In this document: piece after piece, positions 1 through 4,637 of the stretch
Layout of the letters: each line of letters starts with the position of its first letter
How positions within the stretch are numbered: the first letter of the stretch is position 1
Assembly (NCBI GenBank): GCA_013140935.1
Contig: JABFSD010000828.1
Coordinates: 1 to 5,452 of the forward strand
Source: Acidobacteriota bacterium
GTDB lineage: Bacteria; Acidobacteriota; Blastocatellia; RBC074
DNA: 5,452 nt
Direction of reading: 5' to 3'
Notes under the pieces: generated by a model
Told to the model about the DNA's origin: nothing
The model's database searches: none
Seen by the model: only the letters and a program-made list of their open reading frames with translations
Translations under genes and position numbers: made by a program

Positions 1-72
1 TCCCCGGACTCCGGTGGGGACGCGCTGCACGCGAATGCGCGGCACAATGAAACGTGGGCCGAAATTGATCAT
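1..72 (-). CDS. partial gene of unknown function, second gene of the sigma-54-promoted unit (5' end only)
   Basis: Only the first 24 codons are in the window, beginning MINFGPRFIVPRIRVQ, with no stop before base 1. The ATG (70-72) directly follows the TGA of the 81-residue gene (73-75), so the junction reads TGAATG on the minus strand. A GGAG sequence lies about 10 bases before the ATG, inside the end of that upstream gene. This tight junction is typical of translationally coupled genes in one operon. The visible peptide is basic and rich in beta-branched residues, with no signal peptide or membrane segment and no motif I recognise. The reading frame is supported by the junction, the ribosome binding site and the absence of stops; the function is unknown. 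Confidence 0.6.
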   Translation of the reverse strand, partial: MINFGPRFIVPRIRVQRVPTGVRG

Positions 73-318
73 TCATTCTTCTCCGGCGCTCATCTCCGGC
101 GCGGGGCCTGACAAACGGTCTACCGGCACGATGACCGGTTGCTCTATTCCTTCGACTTCGACGACGGCAAAAACTTCTTTGAGCAAACCGTGGTCTGACA
201 AGTCCGCGACTTTGCCGTCGAGCAAGTCGTCTTTATGCCGCTCGAACGCCACCTGTTGCGGATCGGGAAAATAAATGTCGCCGATTTTGAAACTGACCCA
301 TTCATTCCTGATATTCAC
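73..318 (-). CDS. small acidic protein of unknown function, 81 residues
   Basis: I do not recognise the family. The protein begins MNIRNEWVSFKIGDIYFPDP and is acidic and soluble-looking, with no signal peptide, membrane segment or cysteine. The middle (about 27-45) is charged and probably helical. A hydrophobic run follows, FAVVEVEGIEQPVIVPVDRL at about 50-69, which reads like two beta strands joined by a turn, and the tail is short and rich in Gly, Pro and Glu. The start is GTG at 316-318. An in-frame stop four codons upstream (328-330) rules out a longer protein, and GAGGG lies six bases before the GTG. The gene sits about 45 bases downstream of the predicted start point of a strong sigma-54 promoter, and its stop abuts the ATG of the next gene. 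It is therefore probably the first gene of an operon controlled by the neighbouring sigma-54 activator (inference). The gene call is fairly secure; the function is open. Confidence 0.75.
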   Translation of the reverse strand: MNIRNEWVSFKIGDIYFPDPQQVAFERHKDDLLDGKVADLSDHGLLKEVFAVVEVEGIEQPVIVPVDRLSGPAPEMSAGEE

Positions 319-324
319 AAGCAG

Positions 325-329
325 CCCTC
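325..329 (-). promoter_or_regulatory. ribosome binding site for the 81-residue gene
   Basis: GAGGG on the minus strand, six bases before the GTG at 316-318. It fixes the GTG as the start. It overlaps the TGA that closes the frame upstream, so no longer start is possible. Confidence 0.6.
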
Positions 330-374
330 AATGGTTTCTCGTTTTCGATTACGGCCTGACGACGCCGTTGTTTT

Positions 375-390
375 AGCAAGGGGCGTGCCG
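375..390 (-). promoter_or_regulatory. sigma-54 (-24/-12) promoter of the 81-residue gene unit
   Basis: The minus strand reads CGGCACGCCCCTTGCT. The known sigma-54 consensus is TGGCACG, four free bases, then TTGC followed by A or T. Every specified position matches except the first T, which is C. The invariant GG and GC are separated by exactly ten bases, as required. The predicted transcription start is near 364, giving an untranslated leader of about 45 bases that contains the GAGGG ribosome binding site. The upstream gene on the same strand encodes a sigma-54 activator, which strongly supports the call. The match is visible directly; actual use of the promoter is inferred. Confidence 0.8.
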
Positions 391-482
391 CAAGTGAAGA
401 AGCGCGGCGGAACCGCGAAACGGCTGATTTGTAAGGGTTGGCGTTGATGTGAGAGGACGTGTGAGGCGGTCAGCCTTAGCCC

Positions 483-502
483 GCCGGAAACCCGCTTCCG
501 GC
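483..502. promoter_or_regulatory. perfect palindrome, candidate enhancer (upstream activating) site for the sigma-54 activator
   Basis: GCCGGAA and TTCCGGC form a perfect 7-bp inverted repeat around a 6-base centre (ACCCGC). The site lies between the activator's stop codon (31 bases away) and the sigma-54 promoter. Its centre is about 128 bases upstream of the predicted start point, in the usual range for enhancer sites of NtrC-type activators, whose Fis-type helix-turn-helix dimers bind such dyads. No T-run follows on the minus strand, so an intrinsic terminator for the activator gene is less likely, although transcript folding cannot be excluded. Only one clear copy is seen, whereas enhancers often have two. 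Confidence 0.5.
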
Positions 503-533
503 AATCTTGGGTGAAAGGCGGAAAACTTTTTCC

Positions 534-2072
534 TCAGTGTGGCAGGTGATGGTGGCGAACTTTGTTGTAAACGCTGCGCGGTGTCAGCCCCAGCAATTTA
601 GCTGTTTGCGTTTGATTGCCGTGCGTGAGTTGCAGCGCCGATTCCAGCAGGATTTTTTCGCAACAATCGAGCGATTGGGCGAGCGTCCAGCCTTGCGCGC
701 GCAGCAACTGGGTTAAACAGCCTTGCAGTTCCGTCGGCGGCCTATCGTCCGTGTCGTCCGTCGTCAGTGTCGCAATGCTGTGGCACGGGTTCGCAGACGA
801 AGGCGGGACGGCAGGGCGCGCGGCGCTGCATTCTGCGAGTTGTTCCAGCAGTTCGCGCGGCAAGTCGCTCAGGTTGAGCGGAATCTCGTCACACTTGTTT
901 GCCATGGCCCAACGCACGACGTTTTCCAATTGACGCACGTTGCCGGGCAACTCAACCAGAGCCAGCGCCGCCAGAAAATCGGAACCGATCCGATAAGAGG
1001 CAGCCGTTCCATGTTTTTCCAGAAAATGTTCGACCAGCGCGGGCAAGTCGGTCAGCCGCTGCCGGAGCGAAGGCAGATGCAACGAGAGCAAATTGAGGCG
1101 ATGGAACAGATCGGCGCGAAAGTGGCCGGTTTGCACCGACGCTTTCAAGTCTCGGTTGGTGGCGGCTATGACTCGCACGTCAACGGAATGTTCGCGGTCT
1201 TCGCCTACGCCCAGCACGCGGCTTTCTTGCAACACGCGCAGCAACTTGGCTTGTAACGCCAACTCCATTTCGCCGATTTCATCCAGAAACAGCACGCCTT
1301 TGTGCGCGGCGCGAATCAGTCCGCTGCGGTCGCGTTCTGCGCCGGTAAAAGCGCCCCGCCGATGGCCGAACCATTCGCTTTCGGCCACACCGGCATTGAT
1401 GGCGCTGCAATTGACGGCGATGAAAGGGCCGTTGCGCCGCTTGGGATCGAGTTGATGAATGGCGCGCGCGATGAGTTCTTTGCCCGTTCCGGTTTCGCCG
1501 GTGATGAGTGTCGTGAGATCGCTCAACGCTGCGGCCCGCGCGGCGCTTTGAAACACGGAAATCATCGCCTGACTCTCGCCCACCAGTCCGAGCCGTTTCA
1601 TCTCTTGCTTCCAGTTGCGCTCGTCTGCCTGACGAAGGGCGGTTTCCTGCAACAACCGCGTGAGGCTGTCAGAGAACTTTTGCGCGAAATCCGGTTGCGC
1701 ACTGTCGAAGATCCACGAAGCGCCCCACAACAACGCCTGACAGCGCAACCCTATCGGCCAGGCACTCGTGCCGTTTTCATAAGCGATGATGGAATAACCA
1801 CGTGCTTTCAGGCGCTTCATCAGTTCCGCCGTCGAGCCATCGGGCACCGGAGGCGCACCTAGATCAAGCACCGCAATGGCGCACTGGTCAGGCAACGCCG
1901 TCGCGAAATGGCTGGCAAGGGGCACGGGCCATGCGCCACCAGCGGTAATCAGCGTACTGACGAGCCGACTTCTCTCCGGCTGTCTATCCCGCACCAGTAC
2001 GGTAAGTTCAGATAGGATTTCTTCGTTGCCCGCGTGAAGCTGATGCAGCGGATGAATCTGGAATTTGGGCAC
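534..2072 (-). CDS. sigma-54-dependent transcriptional activator (enhancer-binding protein), degenerate receiver - AAA+ - Fis HTH
   Basis: Cytoplasmic ATPase of 512 residues that should remodel RNA polymerase-sigma-54 from an enhancer. Residues about 22-142 look like a receiver domain. D29 and a phosphoacceptor-like D70 (in AVLDLGAPPVPDG) are kept. The second acidic-pocket residue is R30, the Ser/Thr switch position is Y98 and the usual Lys is D123, so phosphorylation control is doubtful. The AAA+ domain (about 163-390) is complete: Walker A GETGTGKE (192-199), the sigma-54-contacting loop GAFTGA (240-245), Walker B LFLDEIGEM (261-269), sensor I ATNRD (304-308), arginine fingers R319 and R325, and sensor II GNVRQLEN (377-384). 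After a Pro/Ser/Thr-rich linker, a Fis-type helix-turn-helix occupies about 484-510. Length and order fit the NtrC family. The GTG start has GAGG six bases upstream. A sigma-54 promoter and a dyad lie just downstream, so the likely target is the adjacent minus-strand operon. The exact signal is unknown. Confidence 0.95.
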   Translation of the reverse strand: MPKFQIHPLHQLHAGNEEILSELTVLVRDRQPERSRLVSTLITAGGAWPVPLASHFATALPDQCAIAVLDLGAPPVPDGSTAELMKRLKARGYSIIAYENGTSAWPIGLRCQALLWGASWIFDSAQPDFAQKFSDSLTRLLQETALRQADERNWKQEMKRLGLVGESQAMISVFQSAARAAALSDLTTLITGETGTGKELIARAIHQLDPKRRNGPFIAVNCSAINAGVAESEWFGHRRGAFTGAERDRSGLIRAAHKGVLFLDEIGEMELALQAKLLRVLQESRVLGVGEDREHSVDVRVIAATNRDLKASVQTGHFRADLFHRLNLLSLHLPSLRQRLTDLPALVEHFLEKHGTAASYRIGSDFLAALALVELPGNVRQLENVVRWAMANKCDEIPLNLSDLPRELLEQLAECSAARPAVPPSSANPCHSIATLTTDDTDDRPPTELQGCLTQLLRAQGWTLAQSLDCCEKILLESALQLTHGNQTQTAKLLGLTPRSVYNKVRHHHLPH

Positions 2073-2078
2073 AACACA

Positions 2079-2082
2079 CCTC
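2079..2082 (-). promoter_or_regulatory. ribosome binding site of the sigma-54 activator gene
   Basis: GAGG on the minus strand, six bases before the GTG at 2070-2072. It supports the GTG start over other possible starts in the frame. Confidence 0.55.
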
Positions 2083-2149
2083 GGCTTTCAGGCTTGTTTC
2101 GACAAAAGCAATTGCCACAGTGGGGGCTGTGAATCTTGCCACTGAATAT

Positions 2150-2173
2150 CTTTCATAACTTTCATATCTTTCA
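2150..2173. repeat. three tandem 9-mers, CTTTCATAA / CTTTCATAT / CTTTCA
   Basis: CTTTCA begins at 2150, 2159 and 2168, exactly nine bases apart; the first two copies continue TAA and TAT. Equivalently, ATATCTTTCA occurs at 2146-2155 and 2164-2173. On the minus strand this reads TGAAAG repeats, about 80-100 bases upstream of the activator's GTG. The position suits a binding array for autoregulation of the activator gene, but no regulator is identified. Confidence 0.6.
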
Positions 2174-2210
2174 CTGACGCACTGACGAGGCTCTGACGAA
2201 GCCGCTGACG
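2174..2210. repeat. four CTGACG boxes at 8-12 base intervals
   Basis: CTGACG occurs at 2174-2179, 2182-2187, 2193-2198 and 2205-2210, directly after the 9-mer array. The TGAC core recurs at 2218, 2227 and 2238. Core start intervals are 8, 11, 12, 12, 9 and 11 bases, roughly one helical turn, so most copies would face the same side of the DNA. This resembles a direct-repeat operator cluster; the binding protein is unknown. Confidence 0.5.
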
Positions 2211-2250
2211 CGACCATTGACACGCCTGACCTTGATCTGACTTACGAAAA

Positions 2251-2280
2251 TCCGAAACGGGCAACGGAACGTTTTTCGGA
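2251..2280. repeat. inverted repeat TCCGAAA / TTTCGGA
   Basis: TCCGAAA (2251-2257) and TTTCGGA (2274-2280) are perfect inverted copies around a 16-base centre. The motif CGGAAC is also directly repeated nearby (2265-2270 and 2277-2282). It is a possible operator half-site pair or weak hairpin, with no T-run that would suggest a terminator. Confidence 0.3.
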
Positions 2281-2340
2281 ACTCACTTCTCGTTAGCCAT
2301 ACGACAGGAAAGAAAAAAAACTTGGGAGCTAGCTGCTATT

Positions 2341-2358
2341 AAGCATCACATGATGCTT
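2341..2358. promoter_or_regulatory. perfect 18-bp palindrome, candidate operator
   Basis: AAGCATCACATGATGCTT consists of 8-bp arms AAGCATCA and TGATGCTT around CA. Such an 8-2-8 dyad fits a site for a dimeric helix-turn-helix repressor. It touches a weak -35-like TTGACT (2358-2363), which has a TGTAAG (2380-2385) 16 bases later, so it could control a second, upstream promoter for the rightward genes. No T-run follows, so it is not an intrinsic terminator. Confidence 0.4.
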
Positions 2359-2447
2359 TGACTGATCTGATGGGCGGACTGTAAGCGACCCTCACCGAGG
2401 CGTCAACGCCGAAGCCGCCGCCTCGCGTCCTATGAGGAAATTTCTTT

Positions 2448-2479
2448 CCGGCTAACGGTCCGGCTAACGGTCCGGCTAA
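2448..2479. repeat. 12-bp tandem repeat, 2.7 perfect copies of CCGGCTAACGGT
   Basis: Full copies lie at 2448-2459 and 2460-2471, followed by CCGGCTAA at 2472-2479. The array ends 18 bases before the candidate -35 box of the rightward gene, so it may be an operator array or a slippage-prone spacer. The first copy is preceded by TT, giving TTCCGGC at 2446-2452. That equals one half-site of the palindrome at 483-502, a match that may be chance. Confidence 0.7.
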
Positions 2480-2496
2480 AAAGATGCAAAAGGTGA

Positions 2497-2525
2497 TTGA
2501 CGGAAATGGCAGCCCTTAGCACAAT
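2497..2525 (+). promoter_or_regulatory. candidate housekeeping (sigma-70 type) promoter for the SWIM/SNF2 genes
   Basis: TTGACG (2497-2502, five of six consensus bases) is followed after exactly 17 bases by CACAAT (2520-2525, four of six). Transcription would begin near 2532, about 40 bases before the ATG at 2571, with the ribosome binding site inside the leader. The -10 box is weak, so this is only the best-placed candidate. Confidence 0.35.
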
Positions 2526-2558
2526 GGCTCTTTTCCGCATCCCTCGTGGTTGTATATT

Positions 2559-2562
2559 GAGG
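2559..2562 (+). promoter_or_regulatory. ribosome binding site choosing the ATG at 2571
   Basis: GAGG lies eight bases before the ATG at 2571-2573. An in-frame TTG at 2550 would add seven residues but has no comparable site upstream, so the ATG is the better start. Confidence 0.55.
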
Positions 2563-2570
2563 CGTCTTAC

Positions 2571-4637
2571 ATGTCTTTAACGCAGGAATTATCCCGCTAC
2601 TTCGAGCAAGCCGTGCGCGCGCGCGGCGTCCAATACTATCAGGCCAATGGCGGCATCAAGATCACGTTTTCCGATCCGTGGGAAGTGCAGGCCGTTGTCA
2701 GCGGCAGCGAAGATTACGCCGTCACGCTGACGCGCGAAAAGCACAACATTCTCGGCAGTTGTGAATGCCCCGTCGCGCAGGGCATGGCTCCGTGCAAGCA
2801 CCTGTGGGCCGTCGTCATGGCGGCGGAACGTGACGGCCACCTGAAAGGCGAGGACGGATGGAGCAGGCTCAGCTTCACGCTCGAAGAGCCGAAAGACGAA
2901 GAGGAGTGGGGCGACGAAAACGACTGGGATGATGAATTAGACGAGGACGAAGACGACGCGGCGTTGGCCGGGCCGGTAGGGCCTCTGGGTGCGGGATTCA
3001 ACAGTGTGCTGTCGGGCTTGAAAGATTTCATCAATGCCAAAAGCGCGCTCAAGCCCCGAACGCTTACGTGGAAAGATCAACTCGCTGGATTGGGAAAAGA
3101 AGCAAAAGACGCGGCGGTGTTGGCAGGTGTGAAATCCGATTGGCCCGCCGCGCGCGAAGTGCTTTACGTGCTAGATGTGCCGAGTACGTTGTCGGGCGGG
3201 CAACCGGTCATCGAAATTCTTTACCGCGACCGCAAGAAAGACGGCGCGTGGGGCGTACCGAAAAATAAACCCATCACGCGCACGCAACTCGCGCTCATCC
3301 ACGACGCGCATGATCGGCAGATTCTCGCTTATTGCGCCGGTGCCGTGCAGCATTACGGCCAGGATGGCTATTACTCGACATACAGTTACGGACACGCTGA
3401 CCGCGCTAACAACCTGCCCAATCGGGTGCGGTTGAATACGCCTTTGCCGGAAATGGTGTTGCCGCTGATTTTTGAATCGGGGCGGGGGCGCTTGCGCGAA
3501 CGCAGCAACTTGTCTGAACCGCATTGGGCAGTACCGCAATGGGATGCTGGTGCGCCGTGGGATTTTCGGTTGGCGGTCGAGCCTACGCCGGAAGGGTGGG
3601 AATTGCGCGGCGTGCTGGCGCGCGGCGAAGAAACGATGTCGCTCAACGAACCTTTGGTGCTGTTGGGCAGTGGCTTTCTGTTCACGAAAAAGCTGGCGGC
3701 GCGCGTTGATATGCACGGCGCGTTCGACTGGATTGCGCTGATGCGCCGCGAGACGCGCATCCTCGTGCCTTATGACCAGCGCGAAGAGTTGTTGCAAACC
3801 TTGTTGCATTACCCTGATTTGCCGCCGCTCGATTTGCCCGAAGATTACCGTTACGAAGAAGTCAACGTGAGGCCGCGTCCGTTGTTGACGATTCGCAAAC
3901 CCGAAAAGATGGCGGTGGGCTTTCAGCCCGATCGCTTGCGCGGCGTGTTGAGTTTTGATTACGAAGGCCGCGTCGTGCGTAGCGATCACGCGGCGCGCGG
4001 GTTTTATGAAGCCGAAGCGAAACGTTTCATCCTGCGTGATCGCCCCTTTGAGACCGAAGCGCAAAACACGCTGGCGCAAAATGGCTTCAAGTATAAACTG
4101 CCGGATTTTTATGTCAGGGAAGCGGGTTGGGACATCGCTCCCAATCGGTTGCCCAAAGCCGTGCGCGCGTTGGTCGCCCTGGGCTGGCACGTCGAAGCCG
4201 AAGGCAAAGTCTTTCGCAGCGCGGGCGAATTCAAGATCAACGTGCAATCGGGCATTGACTGGTTCGAGTTGCACGGCTCAGTGAATTTCGGCGAGACGAC
4301 CGCGAGCCTGCCCGCATTGCTCGCCGCGCTGCATCGCGGTGAAAGCGTCGTCAAACTCGACGACGGCACGTTCGGCACCTTGCCCGAAGAGTGGCTCAAC
4401 AAGTTCGGCCTGTTGATGAATCTGGGCAAACCGCAAGACGATCACATTCGCTTCACCAAAAGCCAGGTCGCGGTGCTCGATGCATTGTTGGCGGCGCAAC
4501 CCGAAGCCGATTACGACGCGGCCTTTGCCGCCGCGCGCGACCGCATTCGCACCTTCAAAGGCGTAGCCGCCGCCGAACAACCCGCGAATTTCGTCGGTGA
4601 ATTGCGCCCTTACCAAAAGAAGGACTCGGCTGGATGA
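2571..4637 (+). CDS. SWIM zinc-finger protein with SNF2-associated region, N-terminal half of a split SNF2-family ATPase
   Basis: The protein has 688 residues from the ATG. A SWIM zinc-binding motif, CxC-x8-CxH, is seen as C64, C66, C75 and H77 (CECPVAQGMAPCKHLWA). In known families SWIM domains bind DNA or protein, often fused to bacterial SNF2 helicases. Residues about 105-130 are an acidic Asp/Glu linker. The long remainder resembles the region preceding the ATPase in bacterial SWIM-SNF2 proteins; near the end, VVKLDDGTFGTLPEEWLNKF (about 603-622) is characteristic of it. The frame reaches LRPYQK, the opening of the first conserved SNF2 block, then continues KDSAG and stops. Shifting back one base at AAG (4617-4619) restores LRPYQKEGLGWMNFLNEF and runs into the ATPase frame. 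So the gene looks like half of an ancestrally single protein, broken by one missing G near 4619-4620. Whether this is a real split, decay or a sequencing error cannot be decided here. The role is presumably ATP-driven remodelling of protein-DNA complexes. Confidence 0.85.
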   Translation: MSLTQELSRYFEQAVRARGVQYYQANGGIKITFSDPWEVQAVVSGSEDYAVTLTREKHNILGSCECPVAQGMAPCKHLWAVVMAAERDGHLKGEDGWSRLSFTLEEPKDEEEWGDENDWDDELDEDEDDAALAGPVGPLGAGFNSVLSGLKDFINAKSALKPRTLTWKDQLAGLGKEAKDAAVLAGVKSDWPAAREVLYVLDVPSTLSGGQPVIEILYRDRKKDGAWGVPKNKPITRTQLALIHDAHDRQILAYCAGAVQHYGQDGYYSTYSYGHADRANNLPNRVRLNTPLPEMVLPLIFESGRGRLRERSNLSEPHWAVPQWDAGAPWDFRLAVEPTPEGWELRGVLARGEETMSLNEPLVLLGSGFLFTKKLAARVDMHGAFDWIALMRRETRILVPYDQREELLQTLLHYPDLPPLDLPEDYRYEEVNVRPRPLLTIRKPEKMAVGFQPDRLRGVLSFDYEGRVVRSDHAARGFYEAEAKRFILRDRPFETEAQNTLAQNGFKYKLPDFYVREAGWDIAPNRLPKAVRALVALGWHVEAEGKVFRSAGEFKINVQSGIDWFELHGSVNFGETTASLPALLAALHRGESVVKLDDGTFGTLPEEWLNKFGLLMNLGKPQDDHIRFTKSQVAVLDALLAAQPEADYDAAFAAARDRIRTFKGVAAAEQPANFVGELRPYQKKDSAG
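4620..4637 (+). promoter_or_regulatory. ATGA start-stop overlap with internal ribosome binding site (translational coupling)
   Basis: AAGGA (4620-4624) lies nine bases before the ATG at 4634-4636, which overlaps the TGA (4635-4637) of the upstream frame as ATGA. Ribosomes ending the SWIM half could restart here and make the ATPase half as a separate protein. The same bases include the point where the two frames join, so the arrangement may be a fortunate by-product of the frameshift. Confidence 0.45.

Larger units (their letters stand above)
2073..2570. other. divergent intergenic region, repeat-rich, no convincing gene
   Basis: This region separates the leftward activator gene from the rightward SWIM/SNF2 gene. 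I see no plausible coding sequence. A 71-codon minus-strand frame here uses the repeats as codons and overlaps the activator start. From left to right it holds three 9-mer repeats (2150-2173), four CTGACG boxes (2174-2210) with further TGAC occurrences to 2241, a dyad (2251-2280), an eight-base A-tract (2313-2320), the 8-bp self-complementary AGCTAGCT (2327-2334), a perfect 8-2-8 palindrome (2341-2358), a short dyad GGCGT-CA-ACGCC (2399-2410), a 12-bp tandem repeat (2448-2479) and a candidate promoter (2497-2525). I found no clear promoter for the activator gene itself. Confidence 0.7.

Noticed and set aside
483..502. Hairpin as intrinsic terminator of the activator gene
   Set aside because: The stem is good, but no T-run follows on the minus strand. 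Its distance from the sigma-54 promoter fits an enhancer site better.
723..1862. Plus-strand open frames of 177 and 186 codons across the activator gene
   Set aside because: They lie antisense to a complete AAA+ activator with all its motifs, have no convincing start signals, and give arginine-rich products without recognisable features.
2008..2223. 71-codon minus-strand frame over the repeats upstream of the activator
   Set aside because: It overlaps the activator start in another frame, its peptide simply reflects the DNA repeats (ERYESYERY), and the activator's own GTG has a better ribosome binding site.
2507..2538. TGGC...GC elements resembling sigma-54 promoters at 2507-2520 and 2525-2538
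   Set aside because: In both, GG and GC are nine bases apart instead of the required ten, and the -12 boxes are poor.
2550..2570. TTG at 2550 as start of the SWIM/SNF2 gene
   Set aside because: The ATG at 2571 has GAGG at eight bases' spacing, whereas the TTG lacks a ribosome binding site.
3171..4274. Long minus-strand open frame (367 codons) opposite the SWIM/SNF2 gene
   Set aside because: Its product is rich in Arg, Gln, His and Phe, as antisense frames of GC-rich genes usually are. It shows no domain, while the plus strand has a continuous SNF2-associated protein.
4614..4620. Programmed -1 frameshift at CAAAAG
   Set aside because: Only the AAG to AAA slip pairs well. The preceding CAA to CCA slip mismatches, and I see no clear stimulatory hairpin just downstream. 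A deletion, an error or coupled restart is likelier, so recoding is kept only as a possibility.
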